Shown here piece by piece: positions 35,619 to 44,725 of a stretch of DNA of 64,000 nt. Position numbers and translations under genes: made by a program. Location: contig NZ_QEKI01000003.1 of the NCBI RefSeq assembly GCF_003096355.1, positions 186,001-250,000 of the forward strand, written 5' to 3'. This DNA comes from Pontibacter virosus. GTDB lineage: Bacteria; Bacteroidota; Bacteroidia; Cytophagales; Hymenobacteraceae. The notes below the pieces were generated by a model. That model searched no databases. It worked only from the letters and a program-made list of their open reading frames with translations, and was not told the origin of the DNA. Numbering within the stretch: the stretch's first letter is position 1; every line of letters starts with the position of its first letter.

Positions 35619-36662
35619 ATGGCACAACCTACCCAGCAACCCAAAAAGCAGATAGCCTTTTTCGAAAAATACCTCACCATCTGGGTGATCCTCTGTATTG
35701 TGGGAGGCATCCTGATCGGCTATGTGGCCGGCGACCAGATGGAAGTGCTAAGTAGGATGGAGGTATACCAGGTGAACATACCCATCGCCATCCTGATCTG
35801 GCTGATGATCTACCCCATGATGCTGCAGATCGACTTCACCAGCCTCAAGCGCATTGGTCGTAAGCCAACCGGTATTGTGCTGACCGTGATCGTAAACTGG
35901 CTGATCAAGCCGTTCACCATGGCCTTTTTTGCCTGGCTTTTCTTTTCAAACCTCTATGCAGCTTTTATCTCGCCTGAGCAGGCCGGTGAGTACATAGCAG
36001 GGGCCATCATTCTTGGCGCGGCCCCCTGTACGGCCATGGTGTTTGTGTGGTCATACCTAAGTGATGGCGATCCGAATTATACCCTCATGCAGGTGTCGGT
36101 CAACGACCTGATCATCCTGGTGGCCTTCGTGCCAATCGTAGGTTTGTTGCTGGGCATTACGGACGTAACAGTGCCTTACGACACGCTGTTTCTGAGCATC
36201 GTCATTTATGTGGTGGTGCCCCTGGTAGCGGGCTTTCTGACAAGCCGTACCCTGATCAGATCGAAAGGAGAAGCGTGGTTTACGCAGGAGTTTTTGCCGC
36301 GACTCAAGCCCATGAGTGTGCTTGCCCTGTTGCTCACCCTGATCCTGCTTTTCGCCTTCCAGGGAGTCAACATTCTCAACAATCCGCTCATCATCGTCTT
36401 CATCGCCATTCCCCTGATCCTGCAGACTTATTTTATCTTTTTCCTGACCTGGTACGGTGGCCGCAAACTCAAACTGGGGCACGCCGTGTGCGCGCCTGCT
36501 GCCATGATCGGAGCGAGTAACTTTTTTGAGCTGGCCGTGGCGGTGGCCATCGCGCTTTTCGGTCTTGACAGTCCGGCTGCGCTGGTATGCGTGGTGGGCG
36601 TATTGGTAGAAGTGCCGATCATGCTTTCGCTGGTGGCCTTTGCCAACAAGAATAAGTACTAG
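35619..36662 (+). CDS. acr3: Acr3-family arsenite efflux transporter
   Basis: 347 residues with about ten membrane helices. Family signatures include FEKYLTIWVILCIVGGILIGY, IYPMMLQIDF, the conserved Cys in GAAPCTAMVFVWSYLSDGDPNYTL, and AMIGASNFFELAVAVAIALFG. Acr3 exports As(III) using the proton gradient. No arsC, arsR or arsM is beside it, so it stands alone behind a palindrome at 35572-35587 that may be its control site. Confidence 0.95.
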   Translation: MAQPTQQPKKQIAFFEKYLTIWVILCIVGGILIGYVAGDQMEVLSRMEVYQVNIPIAILIWLMIYPMMLQIDFTSLKRIGRKPTGIVLTVIVNWLIKPFTMAFFAWLFFSNLYAAFISPEQAGEYIAGAIILGAAPCTAMVFVWSYLSDGDPNYTLMQVSVNDLIILVAFVPIVGLLLGITDVTVPYDTLFLSIVIYVVVPLVAGFLTSRTLIRSKGEAWFTQEFLPRLKPMSVLALLLTLILLFAFQGVNILNNPLIIVFIAIPLILQTYFIFFLTWYGGRKLKLGHAVCAPAAMIGASNFFELAVAVAIALFGLDSPAALVCVVGVLVEVPIMLSLVAFANKNKY

Positions 36663-36679
36663 CCTGTGTGAGGGCTGTG

Positions 36680-38362
36680 TTAAGCGGACGTCTCCTTTTT
36701 CTGATCCATACCTGCACCGTCTTTGCTCACCACCAGTTGCTGAATGGGTAGTGCAAAGCCCTTTCCCTTGGTGTTGACGGCGTCCATCATGGTGAGCAGC
36801 AGTCCCTCCTTGATCTCCAGCTGTTCATTAAAGTCGTTGGTCAGCACGTAGGAGAACACTTCTAACTTCAGTGCATCTGCCGTGATCTCGGTAAGGCGGA
36901 CGCGCGCGCTGTCTTTGTCTATTTTAGGATGTGCGGAGAGTGTTTCGCGCAGAGAGCGCAACACGGCCTGTATCTGAGGCGGTGTGGTGTCGTAGCGCAG
37001 TCGCAGCACCGGGTTGAACAAAAAGCGGTCGCGGTGGGCAAAGTTCTCGATCTTCTGCGACGAAAAGTCCCCGTTTGGAATAGTAACGATGGTGCGTTCC
37101 GTCGTGCGCAGGCGTGTAGAGCGCATGCCGATCTGCTCTACGGTGCCGCTCGTGTCGCCCACCTTGCAGAAGTCACCCACCCGGATGGGCTGGTCGGCAA
37201 TGAGTGTAACGCTTCCGACAAAATTCTCTACTGTTTTCTGGGCACCCAAGGCCAGCGCAATACCACCTATACCTAAAGCGGCCAAACCCGTGGTGACATC
37301 AAAGCCCAGTGTATCGAGTATAAAAATAGCGCCGAACACGACCAGGGCTATTTTTGCTCCGCGGCGCAGGAAAAGCACAATGGAGATGCCCGCCATATTG
37401 CTGCGCTCCACCAGGCGGCGCTGACTGAATTTGGTGATGACATCCACCAGGCGCCAAAGCAGCAGGAGCACCGCTATCAGCCCCACAATGATGGTCAGCT
37501 CACTGAAACGCTGGCGCAGCACAAACGAGATGCCCAGGCGCTGGCTCAGGTATACCAGCAGCAGAGCGGCCAGGTAGAGGCGGATCGGCAGCGAAAAGGC
37601 CCTGATAAAACCAAAAGTAGGCTCGTCGCGGGTTCTGCGCCAGATGTAACTGATCAGGAGAATCAACCCGGATGTAATGCCCCAGGCAAGCAGGTAAGCT
37701 GCCAAAGCAATCAGCAGCATACCCAGCCAATGGCCCGCCGGCGCCCCGCCCCAGCGGTTTTCCTCCAGAAAGCCGGGCAGTGTTTTCTCGATCACCGTCT
37801 CGTCCGGGACTGTTTCCTGCAGAGGTACTCTGCGGATGGTTTCGGCTGCCACAAGCCAGATCGGGCCTCCCGCCGGTCCCTCTGTTTTCTCGAGCAGAAT
37901 GTCAATGTGCTCTTCGTTGACGGTGGCCGTGCCGACCCGCTCCAGGTTAGGTGGCAGGTTGTCTTCAAGGTCACCGTCAGGTTCGTTGCTGATCCAGGAG
38001 CGGGGTACGGTTTTACTGCGCTGGTCCAGCATGCGCTGCAGGGCCTGCGCTACAACGCCACCATCCTGTATCGTGTCGCTGGCGGCTTCCAGGTTCAGGA
38101 AGAAAGCAGCCCGGGTATAGTCTCCGTCGGCCACCGCTTTGATAAAACCCGTAACAGCACCCCGCGGCGTGCGCCTGCCCAGCGAGTCTTCGGGCCACTC
38201 AGGCGCGACAACTGCCGCTGTGTCTGGCACTGTTTCCTGCGCATAAGACGCGGTAGGAATGGCGCAAAGCAGGAGCAAGGCCAGCCATAAAATAGAGGTA
38301 TAGCGAAGGGAGTATCTTAGAGGTGTAAGGCAGTAGCGTGCAGAAAACATGTGGTATAGCAT
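36680..38362 (-). CDS. MscS-family mechanosensitive channel
   Basis: About 560 residues. A signal peptide near the N-terminus (LWLALLLLCAIPTASYAQ) precedes a ~150-residue periplasmic domain; several membrane helices follow (~215-370). The MscS core is clear: ALGIGGIALALGAQKTVENFVGS region (pore-lining helix to beta domain), then VGDFCKVGDTSGTVEQIGMRSTRLRT and TIVTIPNGDFSS. Such channels release solutes on hypo-osmotic shock. The frame opens at 38419; ATGs at 38362 and 38350 both put a signal peptide near the start and are preferred. Confidence 0.92.
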   Translation of the reverse strand: MLYHMFSARYCLTPLRYSLRYTSILWLALLLLCAIPTASYAQETVPDTAAVVAPEWPEDSLGRRTPRGAVTGFIKAVADGDYTRAAFFLNLEAASDTIQDGGVVAQALQRMLDQRSKTVPRSWISNEPDGDLEDNLPPNLERVGTATVNEEHIDILLEKTEGPAGGPIWLVAAETIRRVPLQETVPDETVIEKTLPGFLEENRWGGAPAGHWLGMLLIALAAYLLAWGITSGLILLISYIWRRTRDEPTFGFIRAFSLPIRLYLAALLLVYLSQRLGISFVLRQRFSELTIIVGLIAVLLLLWRLVDVITKFSQRRLVERSNMAGISIVLFLRRGAKIALVVFGAIFILDTLGFDVTTGLAALGIGGIALALGAQKTVENFVGSVTLIADQPIRVGDFCKVGDTSGTVEQIGMRSTRLRTTERTIVTIPNGDFSSQKIENFAHRDRFLFNPVLRLRYDTTPPQIQAVLRSLRETLSAHPKIDKDSARVRLTEITADALKLEVFSYVLTNDFNEQLEIKEGLLLTMMDAVNTKGKGFALPIQQLVVSKDGAGMDQKKETSA

Positions 38363-38598
38363 AATGGCCCTGCTCCTTAAAGCAGTTACCGATAGGTCAA
38401 TTTCTGTTACATCCTGCAATAACGGCTGCGCTTAATTCGGGTTGTATGAAGGATGGTCATATCCTGAGCCTGGAGGAAGCACATGCTTATTTCTTACCGA
38501 ACATCGATGGCTCGTTAGTGAAAAGCTAGTCGACTGATCTTATCGTCTAACAGCAGGTATAACCGTTCACACTATGCCTGCTAAACCAGCTATACCTG

Positions 38599-39993
38599 CT
38601 ATACCTTCACTACTTTCCAGGTGCCGCGCCTGAAGAGCCACCAGCTGACCAGGGCGTGAAAGGAGTGGCAAAAGGCTATGGCGACGAAGATGCCAGTCGT
38701 GCCGAAGCCGAGTGTTTTTGCAAGCAAGTAGGCGAGTGGTATCTCGATCAGCCAGAGCACCACAATGTTGATGATAGATGGCGTGCGGGTATCGCCGGCG
38801 CCGTTGAAGGCTTGCACCATCACCATACCCAAACCGAAAAAGACGTAGCCCAGCGTAATGATCCGCAGTGCTTCAGAAGCCACCGTAATGACGGCTGCGT
38901 CCTCTGCAAAGAAAGCGGCCAGGTTCTCCCCAAAAAAAAGAAACAGGAGCGTGACGGCCGCCATAAAGATTACGTTGTACCGCGCCGTCAGCCATACCGC
39001 CAGCTCAGCCCGTTTTGCTTTTTGTGCGCCCAGGTTCTGGCCAACCAGCGTGGCTGCCGCCGAGGACAAGCCCCAGGCCGGCAGCAGCGCAAACACGATC
39101 AGTCGGAAAGCGATGGTATAGCCGGCCAGGGCACTGCTGCCAAACTCTGCGATGATTCGGGTCAGGAAGATCCAGCTGGCCGAATCGATCAGGTACTGGC
39201 CCATGCCACCCGACGACACCGCCAGAATGCGCCTGATCATGGCCAAACTAACAACCAGGTTGTCGCGCCCGACCTTGAGCAAGTGCTTGCCATTGAGGAG
39301 GTGGTAAAACTGGTAGACCACGCCCATGCTGCGGCCGATGGTAGTAGCCCAGGCGGCGCCCTCCAGTCCCCATCCTTCAAAGCTGCCGATACCGAAGATC
39401 AGGAGTGGGTCCAGCACGATGTTAGCGCCGTTGGCGAGCCAGAGGGCACGCATGGCCAGGTGCGGCTGACCGGCCCCCCGGAAAATCCCGTTGATCAGGA
39501 AAAGCATGATGATGACCAGGTTGCCTGCAAAGATGATCTGGGCATAACGCAGTCCGGTTTCGAGCAGGGCAGCATCAGCTCCCATCAGTGTGAGGATGTC
39601 GGCTGCAAACCAGGTGGCCAGTATGCCCATGATCACGGCCAGCACGGCGCCTGTGATCAGAAGCTGGTACGTAACGTTTCCGGCCTCGTGGTAATTTTTT
39701 TCGCCTACACGGCGTGCAACCAGGGCAGTAGCGGCAATGCTCACGCCCATCCCTACGGAGTAAATGACCATCAGCACCGTTTCAGTGAGGCCAACGGTGG
39801 CCAGCGCAAGTGGCCCCAACCTGCCTACAAAGAAAATATCGACCACGGCAAACAGTGACTCCATCATCATCTCCAGGATCATGGGCACTGCCAGCAGCAC
39901 AATACTCGTCCGGATACCCAACGTCGTAAAGTCCTGTTCCTTGCCTTTCACGGCCGACCAGACGAGTTGCAGAAAATCTTTCAGGTTGTTCAT
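38599..39993 (-). CDS. MATE-family efflux transporter
   Basis: 464 residues, twelve membrane helices in two homologous halves. MATE signatures include LAVPMILEMMMESLFAVVDIFFVG, LATVGLTETVLMVIYSVGMG, RGAGQPHLAMRALWLANGAN and NGAGDTRTPSIINIVVLWLIEIPLAY. These exporters use Na+ or H+ gradients to expel drugs or metabolites; the substrate cannot be read. Single gene between MscS and a PAS kinase. Confidence 0.95.
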   Translation of the reverse strand: MNNLKDFLQLVWSAVKGKEQDFTTLGIRTSIVLLAVPMILEMMMESLFAVVDIFFVGRLGPLALATVGLTETVLMVIYSVGMGVSIAATALVARRVGEKNYHEAGNVTYQLLITGAVLAVIMGILATWFAADILTLMGADAALLETGLRYAQIIFAGNLVIIMLFLINGIFRGAGQPHLAMRALWLANGANIVLDPLLIFGIGSFEGWGLEGAAWATTIGRSMGVVYQFYHLLNGKHLLKVGRDNLVVSLAMIRRILAVSSGGMGQYLIDSASWIFLTRIIAEFGSSALAGYTIAFRLIVFALLPAWGLSSAAATLVGQNLGAQKAKRAELAVWLTARYNVIFMAAVTLLFLFFGENLAAFFAEDAAVITVASEALRIITLGYVFFGLGMVMVQAFNGAGDTRTPSIINIVVLWLIEIPLAYLLAKTLGFGTTGIFVAIAFCHSFHALVSWWLFRRGTWKVVKV

Positions 39994-40046
39994 GTGCGGC
40001 GTTCAGGTATAGCAGGGTCACGCTTGTCTAAATTAACTGCCGCAGC

Positions 40047-41165
40047 TTACTGCACGGATTTAAAGAACACCTTAAAAGTGGATCCTTCTCCTAAAGTGCT
40101 TTCCAACTGTATCTCTCCCCCCATCTGCTCCACCATGCCTTTTACGATAAACAGCCCGACGCCAGTGCCAGGCACTTCGTTGTGCAGCCGGGTATAGCGC
40201 TCAAATATTGAGTACTTTTTGTCTTCCGCTATACCTGTCCCGTTGTCGCGCACGGTAAGCAGAACGTAGTCGCCTGCCTTTTCTGTGCGGACGGAGATGA
40301 CAGGTATGTTGCCGGGTTTTTGATACTTGATGGCGTTGTTGAGCAGGTTGTAGACGATGCTCCGGACGTTCTTGCGGGAAAAACTGATCTCCGGCTCCTC
40401 AATGTGCGTGCTGATCTCTGCGCCGGTCTCCGCTATCCGGTCCCGGAGAGCGAGTTTGGCGTCTTCGATGATGTTTTCAAAGTTCACGCGCTCCGGTGCC
40501 TGGGCAAAGCCCGTGTCGCTTGCCTGAATGTCGGCAAGTTCTTCTACCGTCTGGCGGAGATTGGCAACAGACTCGCTTAGCATGTCCTTTATCCGCTGGC
40601 TGTCTTCTTCATCTTCAGCCTCTTCCTGCATCAACCTGACCAGGCCTTCTATGTTAGAAAGAGGCCCTTTTATATCGTGGGAAATAGAGTGGATGATGTT
40701 CTCATAGTTTCTGTTCAGGCTCTCGTAGCCCTTCAGAATCTGGATGCGGTCGTCGATGTCAATAAAGGTGACGATCACTCCGTTCGTTCTGTTCTCCTTG
40801 CGCACAATGTAGGGCAGGATGTTCATCTGGTACCATCGCTTGTCCGTCGTCTGGATCTCTTTTTCCAGGTCCTTGTTGCTTGCAATTACTTCGGTGATGT
40901 TCTCGACGAAGGTCGGGAAGCGGATGTTGCTGGAAACATCCACAATTGACTTCCCAATGTCGTCAGCAGTCAGCTTAAAGTGCCGCATGGCCGGCGGCGT
41001 GAACTTGCGGAGGATCATGTTGGCGTCTACGAACAGCTGCGGAATGATCGTGTTGTTGAAATAGTTTTCAAGTTCATCGTTCAACTCGATTAGTTTGCTG
41101 TGCGCTTTTTTGTTGTATGCCTGGTTCATAAGCTGGGTGTCTAACAATCTGCCTGCTCCGTCCAT
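40047..41165 (-). CDS. Soluble PAS-domain histidine kinase, CheB/CheR-hybrid-like
   Basis: 372 residues. A short coiled coil (AHSKLIELNDELENYFNNT) leads into a PAS domain (~45-140, PQLFVDANMILRKFTPPAMRHFKL), then HisKA with HSISHDIKGPLSNIEGLVRLM and HATPase with VYNLLNNAIKYQ, VRDNGTGIAED and GTGVGLFIVKGMVEQ. The coiled coil and PAS match, position by position, the corresponding part of the 1370-residue hybrid at 25-29 kb, so this looks like the C-terminal half of such a hybrid as a separate gene. No membrane segment. ATG at 41129 is an alternative start. Confidence 0.9.
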   Translation of the reverse strand: MDGAGRLLDTQLMNQAYNKKAHSKLIELNDELENYFNNTIIPQLFVDANMILRKFTPPAMRHFKLTADDIGKSIVDVSSNIRFPTFVENITEVIASNKDLEKEIQTTDKRWYQMNILPYIVRKENRTNGVIVTFIDIDDRIQILKGYESLNRNYENIIHSISHDIKGPLSNIEGLVRLMQEEAEDEEDSQRIKDMLSESVANLRQTVEELADIQASDTGFAQAPERVNFENIIEDAKLALRDRIAETGAEISTHIEEPEISFSRKNVRSIVYNLLNNAIKYQKPGNIPVISVRTEKAGDYVLLTVRDNGTGIAEDKKYSIFERYTRLHNEVPGTGVGLFIVKGMVEQMGGEIQLESTLGEGSTFKVFFKSVQ

Positions 41166-41434
41166 GTAAGCATTATCATGTCAGCAAAGCCAAACACAGC
41201 AGATAATCTGAAAATGACCTGTATACGCAGGAAAATAAAAAGGTACACGCCAAAGGAGGCAAAACAGCATTTTTTTAAGTCGGCGGAGGTGGGGATGCCG
41301 TGACATGTTCGCTATGCTTGGGTAAACTAGTACCAGGGCTGAGCCCATAATAAAGCCCACCTGCAGGGGTGTTTCATGCTACTTCTTTAACAGATTGAAA
41401 CGACCCAACTACAGGCTGGGGTAGAGATCGCAAT
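41166..41434. other. Intergenic region without visible gene
   Basis: Divergent spacer before the second fasciclin gene. I see no ORF, RNA or repeat of note other than the promoter-like element on its right. Confidence 0.4.
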
Positions 41435-41442
41435 TAGTTTTG
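41435..41442 (+). promoter_or_regulatory. Bacteroidota -7 promoter element
   Basis: TAGTTTTG matches TAnnTTTG, 60 bp before the fasciclin gene at 41503. No strong TTG at the right distance, so weak evidence. Confidence 0.3.
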
Positions 41443-41502
41443 AACAAAGGTGCTGGCTGTTGGTTTCTCTCCTGTTAATCAACCAATTAAAAAATAGCAC
41501 TT

Positions 41503-42078
41503 ATGAAAAAACTAAGCATTTTATTTTTGTCGGCCCTCCTGCTGTATGGCTGCAATACCAACGAGCAAGCCACCGAAAGCGGAGAAGTTGTGACTGCTGA
41601 TGCGGATATGACAACCACCGATGAGGCCTTGACCACAGACGATACCATGACGGCCGGTAACCAGGACATTGTGGCGCTCGCTTCTGAAACACCGTCGCTC
41701 TCCACGCTGGTGCAGGCCCTGCAGGCAGCTGACCTGGTAGGCGCTTTGCAAGGCGCTGGCCCCTATACTGTTTTTGCCCCGACCAACGAAGCCTTCGCCG
41801 CCTTACCGGCCGGCACCTTGGAGAACCTGCTGAAGCCTGAGAACAAGCAGCAGCTCATCGACATCCTGACCTACCATGTGGTGGAAGGCAACGTAAAATC
41901 TACTGATCTGACGAACAACATGGCAGCCAAGACCCTGAACGGTGCTGACCTGAAGGTAATGCTCGACGGCAGCAGTGTGAAGATCAACGATGCCAACGTG
42001 ACCACGCCAAATGTGGAAGCATCGAATGGCGTCGTACACCTGATTGACAAAGTGATGCTGCCGCCTTCCGGTATGTAA
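41503..42078 (+). CDS. Fasciclin-domain lipoprotein, second copy
   Basis: 191 residues. Lipobox LLLYGC (Cys near residue 17), a Thr/Asp-rich linker, then one FAS1 domain: SLSTLVQALQAADLVGALQGAG region, GPYTVFAPTNEAFAALPAGTL, ILTYHVVEGNV and NGVVHLIDKVMLPPSGM. Its order and many residues match the gene at 17073-17630 (for example GPxTVFAPTNxAF and LLKPE), so the two are paralogs. A terminator follows at 42100-42143. Confidence 0.93.
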   Translation: MKKLSILFLSALLLYGCNTNEQATESGEVVTADADMTTTDEALTTDDTMTAGNQDIVALASETPSLSTLVQALQAADLVGALQGAGPYTVFAPTNEAFAALPAGTLENLLKPENKQQLIDILTYHVVEGNVKSTDLTNNMAAKTLNGADLKVMLDGSSVKINDANVTTPNVEASNGVVHLIDKVMLPPSGM

Positions 42079-42099
42079 TATAATTGTCATTATTTAGCT

Positions 42100-42143
42100 A
42101 CGGGCGGGTGCTTTCTCATAGGGCGCCTGCCCGTTCTGTTTTT
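42100..42143 (+). terminator. Intrinsic terminator
   Basis: ACGGGCGGG pairs with CCTGCCCGT (one mismatch) around a long loop, then TCTGTTTTT. Closes the fasciclin gene. Confidence 0.7.
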
Positions 42144-42328
42144 AGGCTACTGTGTCTGTTCACTCTCCCAAGCAAAGCTCCTACATAGCGGTAGCAGCTG
42201 CTGGTATAAAATTCCTACATCCATTAAAAGCCACTCCTCGTTATACTGTTCAACTATAAGTACAGAATTCAGCGGCAAGATCGCTCTTGGGCAGATCGAC
42301 CGACATTCACTTCATAAAGCAGATTACT

Positions 42329-43231
42329 ATGAAATGGCAAGGCAGAAGAAAAAGCAGCAATATAGAAGACCGTAGAGGTCAGTCAGCAGGCGGTTTTGGT
42401 GGAGGTGGCAGGGGCATCAGTCCCATGCTGCTCATCCCTTTGTTCCGGCTCCTTTTCTCCAAAGTAGGATTGATCATTGTGGGCGTATTGCTGCTGATCA
42501 TGTTTTTAACAGGAACCAACCCACTCGCGCTCCTGCAGCAGTTTGTGGGTGGCGAGGCGCAGTACGCACAGTCAAGCGGCTACCAGCCAAGTCCGGAAGA
42601 ACAGGCGCTGGCCGACCAGACGGCCGTGGTGCTGGCCGATACCGAGGATGTCTGGAACACGATGATACAAGGGTATAGAGAACCCACGCTGGTGCTGTTT
42701 TCGGGTCAGGTAAACTCAGCCTGCGGACTGGCTTCTTCCGCCACCGGACCGTTCTACTGCCCCGGCGACGAAAAACTGTACATCGACCTGAGCTTTTTCA
42801 GCGAAATGGAACGCAAACTGGGCGCGGAAGGTGACTTTGCGCAGGCTTATGTAGTGGGCCACGAAGTGGGGCACCACATCCAGAAGCTCACCGGAACCAT
42901 GGACAAGGTAAACGCCCTGCGCGGCCAGCTGTCCCAAACGGAATTCAATCAACTGATGGTGCGGGTAGAGTTGCAGGCTGACTTCTATGCCGGCGTGTGG
43001 GCGCACCATACTCAGAAAGCAAAAGGAATAATGGAGCCCGGCGACCTGGAGGAAGCCCTGAACGCGGCCAGTGCCATCGGCGATGACCGTCTGCAAAAGC
43101 AGGCGACCGGCCGGGTGGTACCCGACTCCTTCACACACGGCACCTCCGCCCAAAGAGTCCGCTGGTTCAAAAAAGGCTTCGATACAGGCGATGTACGACA
43201 CGGCGATACCTTCAATGCTGCTGAGTTATAA
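42329..43231 (+). CDS. YpfJ-family neutral zinc metallopeptidase
   Basis: 300 residues from MKWQGRRKSSNIEDRRG, the usual start of this family; the frame opens 14 codons earlier. A Gly-rich stretch is followed by a membrane helix (VGLIIVGVLLLIMFL), then the peptidase domain with the zinc motif VVGHEVGHHIQ (His178, Glu179, His182) and the family-specific CGLASSATGPFYCPGDEKLYIDLSFF and ELQADFYAGVWAHH. Membrane-anchored; natural substrate unknown. Confidence 0.93.
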   Translation: MKWQGRRKSSNIEDRRGQSAGGFGGGGRGISPMLLIPLFRLLFSKVGLIIVGVLLLIMFLTGTNPLALLQQFVGGEAQYAQSSGYQPSPEEQALADQTAVVLADTEDVWNTMIQGYREPTLVLFSGQVNSACGLASSATGPFYCPGDEKLYIDLSFFSEMERKLGAEGDFAQAYVVGHEVGHHIQKLTGTMDKVNALRGQLSQTEFNQLMVRVELQADFYAGVWAHHTQKAKGIMEPGDLEEALNAASAIGDDRLQKQATGRVVPDSFTHGTSAQRVRWFKKGFDTGDVRHGDTFNAAEL

Positions 43232-43240
43232 AGCCAACTT

Positions 43241-43285
43241 ACAGCAGGTATAGTCCTAGCGTAAACAGCAGGTATAATCCTAGCG
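43241..43285 (+). repeat. Two-copy direct repeat carrying the AGGTATA heptamer
   Basis: 21-bp copies at 43241-43261 and 43265-43285 (ACAGCAGGTATA-R-TCCTAGCG, one difference), 24 bp apart, each containing AGGTATA. They lie between the peptidase stop and its terminator. Confidence 0.8.
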
Positions 43286-43292
43286 AAAAAGG

Positions 43293-43327
43293 AAAAGCCT
43301 CTCCGGAAATGGGGAGGCTTTTCTTTT
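43293..43327 (+). terminator. Intrinsic terminator
   Basis: AAAAGCCTCTCC / GGGGAGGCTTTT stem with a six-base loop, then CTTTTG; it closes the YpfJ-like gene. Confidence 0.82.
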
Positions 43328-43428
43328 GCCCGCGCTGTGTTCAAAACGTGCTATCCCGGTAGCTGCTCCCTGTGGCTGGTGCTTAACCAGGTATAGCAGT
43401 AGATCGCAGCTTGCCGCCTGCGCGTGGT

Positions 43429-44583
43429 TTATTTGATCAGGTTGTTGTACAGACTGTTGATCACGTCAGCCAGAGCCAGGTTATACTCATTCACTTCCGG
43501 GGCGCTGGTTCCGTTGGTGATCACCACAATACCAAATTGCTCTTTTGGCTGAAAGAACATGGCGCTGTAGAGTCCGTAGGCATTGCCCGTGTGCCCAACC
43601 AAAGCCTTGCCCGGAATGAGGTTTCTTTCAGTTTTCAGCGCCAGGCCGTAGCCATTGTCGGCGATTTTCTTCTGCATCTGCCTGGCACTTTTTTTTGAGA
43701 TGATCCGGGTGCCCTTATACTCGCCTTTGTTCATGTGCATACTCATATACCTGGCCAGGTCGGAAGCCGACATTTTCATGCCACCGGTAGGCGAGAAGAT
43801 AGGCGTGCTGTAGCCCATTTGGTAATTGCTTATTTCCTCCCGGCGCGGGGCATAGGCCGACGGTGACGGGGAGAAAGTGCTGGAATCAGGATTGTAGGCA
43901 TAGAGCGTCACAAAGCGGCTGGCGTCCAGGGAGTCTACCTGGTAGCCGCCGTACAGCCCCATTGGGTTCAGGATGTGGCGCTTCACGTACTGGTCGAATC
44001 GCTCCCCGGACAGTTTTTCCAGGATGGTGCCGGCCATATTGAAACCCAGGTTGCAGTACTCGTATTGTGTGCCGGGCTCGTAGCTGTTGTAGCAGGCAGC
44101 CCAGTTCGGGTTTTTGGCAGGGTCGATGGTGTCGAGTGTAAAATAACCCTGGCTGTCGTTGATGCTGGAGGTATGCGACAGCATCATCCGCAAGGTGATG
44201 ACTTTATTCGGGTATTTTGGATTCCGCACCTGAAAGCCTACGAGCTTACTCACATCCTCATCCAAAGAAAGCTTGCCCGCTTCCACCAATTGCATCAGGG
44301 AGGTCACGGTAAAGGACTTGGAGATGGACGCGATCCTGAAAATGTCGTTGTTCGTGAGTGGCGTCTGGCTTTCAACATCCTTTAGTCCGAAGGACCTGGC
44401 ATACACAATTTCCCCCTTCCTGACCACGGCCACTGACAGGCCGACCATGTCATGCTGCTGCATCAGGGCCTGTATGTCTGCCTCGGTTTTCCCGTCCTGC
44501 GCCTGGCCGGACAGGGTGAAGGCGATCACAGTAAATGTGGTGAGTGTGGCTTTCTTCCAGAGTTTTTTCAGCATCGTTGTCAT
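43429..44583 (-). CDS. Serine hydrolase of the beta-lactamase/class C PBP family
   Basis: 384 residues with a signal sequence (LTTFTVIAFTLSGQAQ). The catalytic SxxK is SISK (Ser86-Lys89) in FRIASISKSFTV, the YxN motif is YCN in YEYCNLGFN, and the third element is HTGN in GKALVGHTGNAYGLYS. Fold and motifs match the AmpC/esterase EstB group; the actual role (peptidase, esterase or lactam hydrolysis) cannot be told. Single gene. Confidence 0.92.
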   Translation of the reverse strand: MTTMLKKLWKKATLTTFTVIAFTLSGQAQDGKTEADIQALMQQHDMVGLSVAVVRKGEIVYARSFGLKDVESQTPLTNNDIFRIASISKSFTVTSLMQLVEAGKLSLDEDVSKLVGFQVRNPKYPNKVITLRMMLSHTSSINDSQGYFTLDTIDPAKNPNWAACYNSYEPGTQYEYCNLGFNMAGTILEKLSGERFDQYVKRHILNPMGLYGGYQVDSLDASRFVTLYAYNPDSSTFSPSPSAYAPRREEISNYQMGYSTPIFSPTGGMKMSASDLARYMSMHMNKGEYKGTRIISKKSARQMQKKIADNGYGLALKTERNLIPGKALVGHTGNAYGLYSAMFFQPKEQFGIVVITNGTSAPEVNEYNLALADVINSLYNNLIK

Positions 44584-44725
44584 GGTGTGTAGCTTTTGAG
44601 AAGTCCAAGATAAGCATCTCTCCCGGAATATTGTATTTGCCCGATGGATTCAGGCTGAAAGGACGACAACTCTTGTATATTTACTACAGTATGAATGCAG
44701 AACATCAAACAAAAAACAGACAGGT

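Noticed and set aside
38656..39858. 400-residue plus-strand frame
   Set aside because: Opposite-strand shadow of the MATE exporter; its composition is rich in His, Gln and Gly, with no membrane or domain pattern.
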